Positions 47,791 to 58,897 of a stretch of 64,000 nt of DNA are shown piece after piece (positions within the stretch are counted from its first letter, which is position 1; every line of letters begins with the position of its first letter). Position numbers and translations under genes: made by a program. The notes below the pieces were generated by a model that was not told the origin of the DNA, made no database searches, and worked only from the letters and a program-made list of their open reading frames with translations. This stretch comes from Posidonia oceanica (taxonomy: Eukaryota; Streptophyta; Magnoliopsida; Alismatales; Posidoniaceae): NCBI GenBank assembly GCA_037176725.1, contig JAZBRS010000020.1, forward strand, positions 99,838,501-99,902,500, given 5' to 3'.

Positions 47791-48642
47791 GATACCCCTC
47801 CCTAAGCGAGGTTGGGGGAACCAAGGCCGCTGCTTAGGGTTGACAAGACACCCCAACTGAAGTCGGTGGGAGAGCAGTGTCACTGTTGGCGTAAGTCACT
47901 TATCCGACGGATACACTGAAAGTCATGACTCGTTGCCGAAATGCAAATGCAGATGTGAATGCTAGGATGCAATGCTGATGCAAATCTTGCAATGCTAATG
48001 ACATACCAGTGCTCATGTGCACTGAACTCCACAGGGAGTGCGCGAGCGATGCATGTGTATGCGATGCCAATGTGGATGATGTGATGCTGGTGATGAGGAT
48101 CGCTGAGCCAGTAGCTCGAGGCGAGGATCGCTGAACTGGTAGCTCCAAGCGAGGATAAAGATCAAGATCACTGAGCCGGTAGCTCCAAGCGAGGATCGCT
48201 AAGCCGTAGCTCCAAGCGAGGATAAAGATCAAGATCGTCGAGTCAGTAGCTCCAAGCGATGATCGCTAAGCCAGTAGCTCTAAGCGAGGATCGCTGAGCC
48301 GGTAGCTCTAAGCGAGGATAAAGATCAAGATCGCCGAGCTAGTAGCTCCAGGCGAGGATAAAGATCAAGATCGCCAAGTCGGTAGCTCCAAGCGAGGATA
48401 AAAATCAAGATTGCCAAGCTGGTAGCTGCACACGTGGATCGCTGAGCCAGTAGCTCCAAGCGAGGATAAAGATCAAGATCGTCGAGTGTGACAATGTCCT
48501 CGGTGATGCAGTCGCACGCTGCCAGAGCTTGCACACGCTGGTCGGAGAGAGGGACCACGGTCAACAGTGAATTCGGGAAGGAGTCGACTTGAAAACACCT
48601 GGAAAACAGGCGAACGCAAAGGAAAACAAAAGAAAAGACAAT
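47791..48642 (-). other. Short internal segment between LTR C and LTR B, with PPT
   Basis: PPT GGGAGGGGTATC (minus strand, 47791-47802), a 3' region with hairpin tandem repeats (48090-48490) and a leader piece after the LTR C primer site (48643-48652, TGTCGACTCC on the minus strand). No coding sequence. Confidence 0.6.
48090..48490. repeat. Hairpin-forming tandem repeat array
   Basis: About ten units. Each core pairs TCGCT with AGCGA and GAGC with GCTC around a 5-base loop (CGGTA or CAGTA). Units are joined by GAGGATAAAGATCAAGATCG in several cases. One unit (about 48330-48357) reads TCGCC...GGCGA, a compensated change. Confidence 0.75.
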
Positions 48643-48652
48643 GGAGTCGACA

Positions 48653-50850
48653 CCAAATCTATTAAAACCGAGAGACTAGGAAAACTGTATATGAAAACAC
48701 GTGGAAAAACCCATGTAGTTTAAAAATATGCCAATCCAATCCAAATGTGTATGACACAAGGTTAATGCAGTCCAGAGAAAAGGTAAGGACTCCTGTTACG
48801 CACGGGGAAGGTGTTAGGCATCCCTGATACGCCCGTGGAAGTCGGTCTTTCTTGGCCAATCCGCTCTTGTGTGGCTAATGTTGGCGTATAACGCCGGTTC
48901 ATGTTCGCCTAAGGGCGGTATGCAACATGCAGTTATAAACCATGCAAAGCTTAGCAAAACCATGCCAAAATGACTAATTAAAGTCGAAATACCATTATAT
49001 GATGATAAAAAAACCAGGGAAACAAAACCAAAGCAAAGCGAGTCGAGTAAATGAAAGACAAGGCGGTAATCAGGCGGCTTTGTCCACTGTTTGAACACTG
49101 GCTTGAGTTGCCTATCACCACGGTGACAATACACGTCGTCGGTATGCGTGGCGATGGCACAATTGCTCCTCACAACGGCGATAGCACATGCTGCCGATAT
49201 GCACGACGACAGCACAAGTCGCCGCTCCGACTAGCGGCCAAAGCTGCTTTAGACAGGCCAAACAGCGAACTTCGGCGACCGATTAAACTATGCAAAATGA
49301 CTGTAAACATGCAAGCAGGCATTCACAGAGATAGACGACATATAGGAGAATACAGTCATGCAATTATCATGCAAAATGGGTGCCTAGATCACGAGATACG
49401 CTGGCACAAAGTCCTGCCCGGGGACTACCAGAAACACAGTCGAGTCGCTGCTAGAATAGGCGACACACTTGGCAGTCCGTTGGCCAGATTTCATCGCCAA
49501 ATCCCACACTGTCGGCGATGCTAAAAATGCAACTAATGATCAGGGAAGCACGACGGCACTCCCAGGAACACAAACATATATTTAAAACCAAAAATGGACT
49601 TGTGGATCTCTCACCCCACCTATTGGGTTTTACTACCGGCAACAGGGAACTCCGACGGCCATGGCGAAGGCCGGGAGCTCCTGGGCTTATGCACGACTCA
49701 CCGGAGGCTTGGGGAAGTCGAGACAAGTACGAGGAAACAAACGGGAGTAAAAACGGGCCACTGGATGTCCGCCACCACCTTCTCACCATCAACGGCTGTC
49801 CACACACACCGTCCGGCCACGAGGGAGGCCGAGAGCATATGGGAGGACAATTAGGACGTCTGCGAGTTGTGGGGAGGATGGGGGTTGGTCCGCCAAAGCT
49901 AATGGGAGTGGAAAATGGGACGACCGAGCTTCCTCGAGGGCTTCCCATTGCGCCGAAGTCTATGAGCTTCGCCAGCCGTGTCGATGGTGACGGGCTCGTG
50001 GGCTTCACTAGAGCACGGAGGACGCCTAGGGGGAACCAAGACAGGTCCAACATGCAAGTGGGGTGCAAGGTGAATTCTGGGATAGCCCGTGCCATGTGCT
50101 CAAAGGCTAGACGGCCTCACACGGGCGGCGGATGTCGCCGGAGCCAAAAAAGCAAGGTGTAAATGGCGAAATCAAATACCAAAAAACGTGGGAAACGCAT
50201 GGAAACAATCCCCCCCCTCGAGAGACAAAACCAGATGGAGAGGAAGAGGTTACCTGAGTGGAGAGGTGACTGTCTTCTCCAGTGCCGGCAAGACCAAACG
50301 GCGACGGAACTTGGAAGGCGGCAAGCGGGAAGAACAGAACGGGGCACGGGATGCTCGGAGGGGGTTCGCTCTAGCACAAGGGAATGTTCTAGTTCCTTCG
50401 AGAGTGCGTGGAGGCTCTGGGAATTGGGGGTGATGTGTGGGAGAGTGTCGAGTCCTCTGGTTTCATCGGTGAGGTCTACACAGGGTGGCAGGGGCTTTGC
50501 GGGTGGTGGAGAGGTCGCGACAGGAGGTACGATGCCAAAAATGGCACAGGGAGTAAGTGGCTTGGTCGGGCGGTGGAGAGCTGGCGGGACGGCGTGCCAG
50601 AGTGCCAAAAGGTGGCCGTTGCGAGGGAGTAAGTGGCTTGGTCAGGTGGTGGAGAGGTGATGACAGGTCACGTGCGCGGAAGTTCAAACAGGTTCCGTGT
50701 CGCCTCTTAGCACGGTGACAGCACGTGTTGCCGTTATATGTGGCAACGGAACACGTTGCCACTAGGATAGGCAACAAGAGCCTCTGCTGTGGACAGGGCC
50801 TGGTCAAGGGTGTGCTGGGCTGCTAATGGGCCTGGGTTGAACTCTGCTGG
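48653..50850 (-). repeat. LTR C, about 2.2 kb, start not resolved
   Basis: A diverged relative of LTR B: the block with ACTCCTGTTACGCACGGGGA (48790-48810) and the neighbouring GTTAGGCATCCC match. It contains palindromic clusters at 49106-49240, 49440-49525 and 50697-50786. The TGTAGACACC start is not found near 50850; it may be truncated. Long overlapping open frames on both strands (49451-50660) reflect GC-rich sequence. Confidence 0.6.
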
Positions 50851-51593
50851 GGGAGACGCAGGCAATGCATGCATGTGTGCTGGTGTTGTGGATAATGCAA
50901 TGTTGTGTACTGAGGCTCAAGGCGACTCTAGCATGGGATGCCGATGCTGTGTGCTGAGGCTCGGGGTAGCTCTAGCGCGGGGGTGCCTTTCACTGAGCTT
51001 CGCTCTAAGCGATGGCAATGCAAATGCTGCGTGCTGAGCTGCGTACGGCTCCAAGCGACGTTGGTGTGACGCATGTTGATGTGATGCAGTGTTTGACTCT
51101 ACTAGGGATGGGTGGAGTATGTGGTGCTAGTGTGCATGCGGTGCTGGCACTACTACCTAGCATGTAATGCTGGTGCAACTATCTAATATGTGATGCTAGT
51201 GCAATGGACGATGAGTTGACAGACTCATTATCGGATAGTTTAGGTTATTGGCCCGAGAAAGACGCCTGACATTGTGACGAATGTCGTCTGGGTAATATGG
51301 GTTACCAACCCAAGAAAGACACCGAGGGCAGTGGAAAAGATGCCCCTGGTATCGAGGAGATGATACCATGGAGCAGCTAAAAGCGCTCCTAGTACCGAGA
51401 GGAAGGTTAGACAGTATGACGGGTGTCAACCGAGCAGTTAGGGCTGTCAGCTCGATAGAAGGAAAAAGGATAGCTTGTCCTCGCCTGAGGAAGCAAGCAA
51501 GCAGGACTCCGTCTGCCCAGAGCGAAGTCGCGCAAGAGATGATAATTGGCAAGCTTCGGACTTACCGACTGGAAAGGGCATGATGTGATAGAT
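50851..51593 (-). other. 3' untranslated region with degenerate repeats
   Basis: Repeats built on GTGCTGAGGCTC and GCTCTAAGCGA near 50910-51060, related to the 48.1-48.5 kb array. 51475-51535 holds a copy of the nested hairpin type seen at 54.3 kb. No gene. Confidence 0.5.
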
Positions 51594-52150
51594 GATAGGT
51601 TTCGGACCTATCGACCGCAAGGGGCGAAAAGTGATAAGTTTCGGACTTATTGACTGGAAAGGATAGATTTTGGACCTATCGACCGCAAAGGAAAGCGATA
51701 AGTTTCAGACTTATTGAATGGAAAGGATAGGTTTTGGACCTATCGACCGCAAAGGAAAGCGATAAGTTTCAGACCTATCGACCGAAAATGATAGGTTTCG
51801 AACCTATCGATCGCAAAGCAAAGTGATAAGTTTCGTACTTATCGACCGGAAAGGATAGGTTTCGGACCTATCGACCGCAAAGGAAAGTGACAAGTTTCGG
51901 ACTTATCGACCGGAAAGGATAGGTTTAGGACTTATCGACCACAAATGAAAGTGATAAGTTTCGGACTTATCGACCGAAAAGGATAGGTTTCGGACCTATC
52001 GACTGCAAAGGAAAGTGATAAGTTTTGGACTTATCGACCGAAAAGGATAGGTTTCGGACCTATCGACCGCAAAGGAAAGTGATAAGTTTCGGACTTATCG
52101 ACCCGAAAGGAAATGAAAAGTGATAAGTTTCGGACTTATTGACCAGAAAG
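51594..52150. repeat. Array of about 17 alternating stem-loop monomers
   Basis: Two monomer types alternate, about 29 and 35 bp, giving a 64 bp dimer. Type 1 core GATAAGT-TTCGG-ACTTATC and type 2 core GATAGGT-TTCGG-ACCTATC are both perfect 7 bp stems with a 5-base loop. The spacers are CGACCGGAAAG and CGACCGCAAAGGAAAGT. It sits in the 3' region upstream of LTR C on the minus strand, where Tat/Ogre elements are known to carry tandem repeats. Confidence 0.9.
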
Positions 52151-52993
52151 GATAACGGGAGCATCAAAACCCAGAGGCGGGGCAAAAGCTGTAGACAGAC
52201 CCGTGACAGTTAGGGGTGTCAGCCTGAGGAAAGATGGGGGAGTGATACCACAGGGCAGCAGAAAAGATGCCCTTGGTATCAGGAAAGGTTACCAGGGGAC
52301 AGCCGAAGCGTCTTTGGCATCGAAATACGAAGAATGGGGACAAAGCTGACATGCTTGCCAACCAAGTAGTTAGGGGTACTAGCCCGGATGAGGATCCGAT
52401 TAAGGGTGCTTGGTGGCTTTGCTTGATCCCATGGCGATTGATGGATGCTGCAGCTGAGTATCCTCAGAGTAGTTCCAGCATTGATCTGCAGAGATTCTGA
52501 TGTTCTGATAAAATACAGGGGCTTTCCTGTAATTTTCCATGCACTGAGAATTCTGGCAGTTGCTTCTAACTTTAGCAAACTATCAAGGTCTGAGGGCGCC
52601 CTCCTCGTGGTTCCGAGAGGTTTGATGTGTGGGTTCAATGCAATATTCTGACAGCAAACCGGACAGGTGGCTCAAGACATGGTTGCGCGAGAACATGCAT
52701 GCATCAAGTTATGAAAGGCAAACTCAACACACAAGTAATTGGCACAACAAAAATCTTTGCATTGATTTAGTCTTGGTTACATGCCCATAGCCGGGTCGAA
52801 CAAGATACAACAAGAGTTAAATAGGACGTGTAGCTGCATAAGTGCTCCAACCAGTTCGGGCCTTCTTGGAACTCCTACTATCACTGAACAGAGGGGCGCT
52901 AGGCGGGATCTCGTTGATAGGTCAGAGCCCTTGTACCTCAGTCGCATACTCATGGGTGCGCCCTGAGCCTTCCACAGTCGCAATGTCTATCGA
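52151..52993. other. Non-coding region between hairpin array and DUF7745-like ORF
   Basis: No recognised gene. Overlapping open frames (52279-52651) on both strands show no protein features. Confidence 0.45.
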
Positions 52994-54002
52994 CTATACC
53001 CCATGACGCATCAGGTGGGCCTGCTCCGTCGTTCCAGTAGTTGAGTTGAGTGGATAAGGCTGAAGAAGCTTGGACGCTGTGCTATCGACAAAGGCACCCT
53101 GTTGGAAGCCGACCTGCTGCATCACTTGGATAGGATGATACTCAACACCCCCGGTGAACCCTGGCAGCACAACCAGTCCCATGTCGCGAACACTGAAGAA
53201 GACAGTGATGGATTCAGCCGTGGATGGGACGATGCGCCAAGTTACTGCATCCTCGATCAGCTTTGCCAGCTTCTCGTACTCCTCACGGACACTCTGAATA
53301 GCTCGAGCATGGCCGCTACTGTAGTAAGTCTCGAAGGCAGATCTCTGTAGGCGCAGAATATCCATCCCCAGGTGTCTAGCCAGCCATACCTGCACTAGGG
53401 CCCCGTAGCCGTGGAAGTGGCGGCAGTGGTGTGAGATGTGGTCTAGTCCACAATAAGTCTCTGCCATAACTACTAGTGCCAGGTCAATCAGTCGAGTCAC
53501 CACAGCAAGTGCAATCTTGGCAACTTCAATCGCAACCATTATTCGGCCGTGACTGAAGATCAACTCCCCTAAGAAGTGGGTAACAAAACCCTAGAACCAC
53601 AGTTCATCTTTGAGCACGACACGCTTCTTGGCAACTTGATCGAAGTATTCCAGGCGGAGCATGGACGTAGGCCCGTCGGTGCAGATCAACCTCTGTTTGC
53701 AGTCAACACTGGAGAGTCCAATCAGTTGGCTCAGGACTGCAACATATCTATCCTGCCTCATGAACACAGTTGGTCGCAAAAGTTTGGAAAAGCTGCAGAT
53801 TCGGCGTACTTCCTCTAGCGTGGGCGTCAGCTCTGTTCCGTCGAAACGGAAAATATGGTGCACAGGTTTCCAGATTCTTACAGCAGTGCACAGGAGATGG
53901 CGGCTCACCTCTACCTCAGCTGTCTTCAAAAGCTTGGACGGGAGGCCCCACAGACGCAGCTTCTCGCGGTCACCTTCGGTGAGTTCACCGATCCATCCTT
54001 AG
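52994..54002 (-). pseudogene. DUF7745-like ORF (Ogre ORF1-type), sense orientation downstream of pol
   Basis: Two open pieces separated by one TAG at about 53590: 54002-53591 and 53563-52994 on the minus strand. N-terminal piece: LRLWGLPSKLL, then FRFDGTELTPTLEEVRRICS, the DGTELTPTLEE motif being characteristic of the domain found in Ogre ORF1 and related plant proteins. C-terminal piece: FLGELIFSHGRIMVAIEVAK, then VVMAETYCGLDHISHHC and ALVQVWLARHLGM, then a KLIEDAVTW tail. In Ogre this ORF lies before gag; here it lies between the end of pol and the LTR, on the same strand as pol. About 330 residues. Function unknown. Confidence 0.65.
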
Positions 54003-55642
54003 AGAACCTCGGAGCAGCGCGTCGGGGTTACTAAACTGGGAAACCCATTTCACGGGCAAGGAGGGAGAAAATACAAGCACTTGAAAGAGGGGTCGGTCGC
54101 ACGGCCTGTGACATTGAGCAGAAAACTTCTGCAAAATCTTCAAGTACCTGCAATCAAGGTTATGGTCCATTAGATCTTACACAGGCACGCAACACTGGCT
54201 GTCATAGAAGAAGATGTGCATTTCAAAGCCAATAAAGCAGTTAACATGTTACAACAAACATTTAGATCACAGAAACCAAGCACATTCATTCATGCAAAGG
54301 GACCTCACCTGCACGGAGTGAAGTCGCACAAAAGGCACACTTGTACTCGTCCGCACGGAGCGAGGAAACAAGCGAAAGGGACTTCGTCCGCCCGGGGTGA
54401 AGTCGCACAAAGGAGTATACTTGTCCTCATCCACATGGAGTGAGGAGACAAGGGATGATTGGTAGAGCCTGGCTACGTAGGCTCAACGGTGCCTGAGGGA
54501 CCTCAAAGTGCCGAGGTTGTCCTATTGCCTCCGAAGTGACCATTCTACCCCTAGCTACTGACATACATTCCAAACTACCGTGCTAACAGTGATGGCCTGT
54601 TCCGAGACTTGTGCTGGTGCTTGGATTGAGCGGTGGCTAGGCAAGTTGGTGGGAGCTTTGGACCAATGGGCTATGGTCCGAAGGTGGTCAACCTGCCTTT
54701 GGTAGAGTACTGTCCTAGTGCTGAGCTGGGCCTTGCAGAGTGGGAGGGGAAGAGCAAAAAGGGATGATTAATGCTTGATAGATGCATGAATGATTTATGC
54801 TAGATTTCAATTTCCCTCAGTATATGGAGTGCTTGATGCCTGCTGCAAAGGAAATGAGCGGTCTCTGACTCACTAGACTCTACTCGGACTCCTAACTGTC
54901 GGTGGCACTCCAGAATGGGCGAGAATTTTTAGCGTTAAGATGGTGGTGTGGTGAGGACAGATTTCATGCCAAACTCTTGAGAACCTATACCTACTCTTTT
55001 CATTTTGTCTTTCTTTTGCTTCTACATAAGCATGCAGGTTTCCCTTATCCCTGGCTTAGACGTAATGGGCGCCTAGTCTGAGGCTAAGGGAGCTGTTGCT
55101 AGACAGGGGTGGCTAGGCCCTGTAGGACTGGTGGGTTCCCAAGGCGCGAACTTCGACTCCTCTCCAAGGTAAGTTGGAGGGACGGGGCTACGCTGTTCGC
55201 CTCTATCTCTAGGGTTGACTTCTGTCTTCACCTTCTGTCTTCTTTTTTCCTTTTATGCCCATGCGCAGACATGAATATATATATATATATATATATATAT
55301 GTTTTTAGCTAACACTCTCGCTCACACCCTAGCATTTTATCACCCTCTGGAGGTGTAAGTCCTAGGGGGTTTGGGCATTTCACCTGTCCTCACTGAGTGG
55401 TGGCTCTCTCACTGGTTAGGACATCTAAGTAGTGTCAGGTGAGGTAGAGTAGACTCTTTCCAGAGTAGGCAAGCACTTACGATTTTCATCATCGGGTTAT
55501 GATTGTAATGCATGGTTTTTTTTCCTTTTCTTCTCTTATTTTTTGACTAATAAAGCATGTAAAGCTGAGAATGCATGAAAGTGTTTGAATGCATGAGATG
55601 GAACCGAGGAAAGAGGCCCTGCAAGGTAAGGGCAGCTCCAGG
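54003..55642. other. 3' region after pol, with nested hairpins and an AT microsatellite
   Basis: Hairpin units at 54340-54372, 54380-54404 and 54420-54452. An (AT)n run of about 26 bp lies at 55275-55300. 54500-55270 and 55301-55642 hold no recognised gene. Confidence 0.5.
54340..54452. repeat. Nested hairpin repeats
   Basis: Outer arms CTTGT/ACAAG and inner arms CTCG/CGAG in the first unit; CTTGTC/GACAAG and CTCA/TGAG in the third. The middle unit pairs GACTTC with GAAGTC. The loop TCCGCACGGA is itself a small palindrome. Confidence 0.7.
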
Positions 55643-56626
55643 CTATTGGTAGTACTTCTTGAGGTAGCATGAGTTGACCGGTTCTGACTGCTCAACCTAG
55701 TCCATGTCCTCAAGGATTGCTGCACCGCTGGAGAAGACCCGCTTGATCACAAAGGGGCCGCACCAGTTGGGCCGGAATTTGCCTCCGCTGTCTGGAAGAT
55801 GAATGGCTCGTAGGACTAGATCTCCGGGCTGGAAGCTTCTGGGCCTAACTTTCTTCTAGAATGCTCTGGCCGCTAGCTTCTGATAGCATTAGGCATGATG
55901 CATGGCTTGCAGCCTATGTTCATCAATCAAGTTTAGCTGGATGCAGCAGTCTTCCACCCATTCTGCCTCCTCCAGCTCAGCTTCTCCTTGGATCCGTAGT
56001 GAGGGGATCTCTACTTCAACGGGCAGCACTGTCTGCATGTCGTACACAAGTGAGTACAGGGTTGCTCCTGTCGAGGTCCGGACTGATGTCCCTTTATGCC
56101 CATAGGCGTACGGAAGCTTGTCATACCAGTCCTTATGAGTTTCTTCCATCTTTTTCAGGATCTTTACAAGGTCTTTGTTGGCGGACTCCACTACGCCATT
56201 CATCTACGGCCGATAAGGCGAGGATCTGTAATGTTTGATCTTGAAGCTCTAAAGATAGTCTTCGATCCTCCTAGCTATGAAGTTCGTGCCATTGTCAGAA
56301 ATGATGGTGTGTGGGACCCCATACCGAGCTATAATGTTGTTCCAGATGAATTTCTCCAACGCAGCGGTAGTGATAGTTTTGTAGGAGGCTGCTTCCACCA
56401 ACTTGGTAAAGTATTCGATCACCACGAGGATAAAGCGATGACCAATGGAGGCTACTGGATGTACTACTCCGACAACATTGATCCCCCAAGTGGAGAAAGG
56501 CCACGACGATGGCATGCAATGAAGTGGCTGAGGGGGTGCATGAATGAAATTCCCATGGATCTGACAGTTATGGCATCTACGCACAAGCTGGCAGCAATCT
56601 GCCTCCATGGTTGACCAGAAGTAGCC
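55643..56626 (-). pseudogene. Tat-like complex: integrase
   Basis: The zinc-finger Cys pair is visible (CHNCQIHG). The core reads FSTWGINVVGVVHP, where the first catalytic Asp has become Asn; the second is kept in ISDNGTNF, and the Glu in NGVVESANKDLVKIL. Stops near 56245 and 56205 and one near 55885 break it. The C-terminus reads FQPGDLVLRAIHLPDSGGKF then RPNWCGPFVIKRV and ends VNSCYLKKYYQ with TAG at 55643-55645. It would integrate cDNA; this copy is inactive. Confidence 0.85.
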
Positions 56627-57580
56627 CTAGAGCATGATTTTCTTGGCCAGCAACACATCGTTCATATGTGGGCCGTAGGTCCTTGCATGGACTTGGAGCA
56701 TCAGTGTGTCGACCTCTCTCTTGCCCATGCAGCGTAGGAGTATCTGGTGGTAGGATCTTCTGTAGAGATGCCCTGCTCCTAGCAAATATTTTGACGCTAG
56801 ACGTGCCAAAGCCTTTCTATCTGCTGCTGAGGGATCAGGTGAGAGGCTGCCAGATTCCAAGAAGACTTTGATGTCATGGTACCAAGGTTTCTCTTCTACT
56901 GGATTCACCTCTTCTATGCTCATGCAATGCGCCGGTTGCTCCATGCAGGTGACTGATACGTCCACTGCACGGTCTTCAGGTATGCTGAGCCAGGACGCCA
57001 AGGTTGTTAGAGCATCTGCATATGCGTTCCTCGCTCTGTTCATGTATGTGAAGCGGACGCTCTTGAACTCCTCAATGAGCTTCAACAGATGTTCATGATA
57101 TGGCACGAGCTTTGGATCCTTTGCCTTTTAGTCACCGTTTACCTGAGAGATCACCAACATTGCGTCACCATGCACATGTAGTTTCTACACCTCATGCTCG
57201 AGTGCGACTCTCAGTCCCAGGATGCACGCTTCATATTCTACTTCATTGTTGGTGCATTCAAAGGTCAGCTTCCTTGCAAATAGGATCAGCTGCCCTTGCG
57301 GCGTTGCTAATATTGCACCCACGCCTCAACCTCTTTTGTTGACAACGCCATCAAAGTATAGCTGCCACTGCTGCTCGTCTTCAGGGTCCTTCAGCTTAGA
57401 ATCCTCCATGGCGAACAGGATGTCCTCATCGGGGAACTGCGTCTGCAGAGGCTGGTATTCAGGCAATGGGAAGTCAACTAGATGATCTGCCACGGCCTGC
57501 CCCTTCATAGACTTCTGCATGACGAAGGTGATGTCGTACTGAGATAGCAACAGCTGCCAGTTGACACATCGGCCTACCAT
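56627..57580 (-). pseudogene. Tat-like complex: second RNase H (aRNH) and connection to integrase
   Basis: QWQLYFDGVVNKRG, a stop, then GAILATPQGQLILFARKLTF and NNEVEYEACILGLRVAL identify the archaeal-type extra RNase H. Further on, RNAYADALTTLASWL is the final motif. The integrase zinc-finger His pair lies at the end (VHARTYGPHMNDV). Several stops (57330, 57186, 57130). The extra RNase H places the element in the Tat lineage, as in element A. Confidence 0.8.
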
Positions 57581-58027
57581 GGCTAGCTTCTAGAAGAGGA
57601 ACTTCATTGAGTCATGTCAGCATAGAAGCAGAATTGGATAGGCCATCATGTAATGCCTTATTCTTTGTGCCGCCCAGACAAGGGATAAGCAGACTTTCTC
57701 TATGGTGCTGTACCTGGCTTTGCAGTCATTAAATTTCTTACACAAGTAGTAGATGGCTTGTTCCTTTCTGCCTGATTCATCATGTTGGCCCAAGATTGCG
57801 CCCATGGAATGCTGAGTGGTAGAGAGGTATAGGAGCAAAGGTCGCCCTAGCATAGGGGGAACCAGGACTGGAGGCTTGATAAGGAGCTGCTTGGTCTTGT
57901 CAAATGCAGCCTGGCACTCGTTGCTCCAGTTGATCTGTGTATTCTTCCTCATGAGCTTGAAGATCGGTTCGCAGATGAGAGTGAGCTGCACAATGAACCA
58001 ACTGATGTATTGCAATCGCCCCAACAA
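57581..58027 (-). pseudogene. Tat-like complex: RT-linked RNase H
   Basis: A 136-codon open piece: LLGRLQYISWFIVQ, then FDKTKQLLIKPPVLVPP, then LLLYLSTTQHSMGAILGQHD, then CLSLVWAAQRIRHYM. Joined to RT by a single stop (TGA for an expected CGA) at about 58028 and to the second RNase H by stops at about 57616 and 57590. Role: degradation of template RNA. Confidence 0.85.
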
Positions 58028-58897
58028 GCCTCAAATCTCCTTTTTAGTTCTAGGGGGTGGCATCTCCACGATGGCTCTTACTTTGCTTGGGTCCACCTCG
58101 ATTCCCCTCTGGCTGACAATGTATCCCAAGAGTTTTCCGGATGACACGCCGAACACGCACTTGTTGGGGTTGAGGCGGAGCTTGTATTGTCTCAAGCGAT
58201 CGAAAAGCTTCTTCAGGCAGCCGAGGTGATCCACGGGCTCTCTGGACTTGGCAATCATATCATCCACATAGACCTCGACTTCTTGGTGCATGAGGTTGTG
58301 GAACAGTGCTGTCATGACCCTCTGATAAGTTGCCCCTGCATTCTTGAGCCCAAACGACATTACTTGATAGTAGAAGACTCCCCAGGGGGTGATGAAGGAT
58401 GTCTTTTCCAAGTCTTCTTCTGCCATTCTGATCTGGTTGTAGTCGGAGAAGCCGTCCATGAAGGAGAGCATTTTGTGGCCCGCTGTGTTGTTGACCAAGA
58501 CGTCAATGTGCGGCAGCGATAAGTCATCCTTGGGACTTGCCTTGCTCAGATCCCAGTAGTCAATGCACATGCGAACCCGGCCGTCTTTCTTTGGCACTGG
58601 CACAACATTAGCAAGCCATTTTGGGTATAGGATGACCTTGAGGAAGCTGACATTATGCTGCTTCATGATTTCTTCTTTGATCTTCAGCAGCCATTGTGGT
58701 CGCTATCTCCTGAGCTTCTGCTTCATTGGCTTTGCATCTGGCTTCAGCGACAGAGTGTGTACCACTATCATGACATCGAGGCCGACTATGTCATCATAAC
58801 TCCAGGCAAAGACGTTTGCATACTCCCTGAGGAAAGCTATAAACTCTGCTCTGACCTGGGGTGACAGTTTGGCACTAATGCGGACCTTTTTGACTTC
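58028..58897 (-). pseudogene. Tat-like complex: reverse transcriptase
   Basis: Starts upstream of the open piece 58666-58031 with FAWSYDDMVGLD and, after one stop near 58703, continues FLKVILYPKWLANVVPVPKK, then CIDYWDLSKASPKDDLSLP, then FMDGFSDYNQIRMAEEDLEK, then YVDDMIAKS at about 58258-58270. The catalytic YVDD is intact, unlike in element A. CIDYWDL has Trp where Arg is usual. Ends at a TGA next to RNase H. Confidence 0.88.

Noticed and set aside
49451..50660. Long overlapping open frames on both strands (up to 214 codons)
   Set aside because: They lie in GC-rich LTR C, overlap each other on both strands and lack recognisable protein motifs.
51594..52150. CRISPR-like array
   Set aside because: Spacers are as repetitive as the repeats, the context is a plant retrotransposon 3' region, and there are no cas genes.
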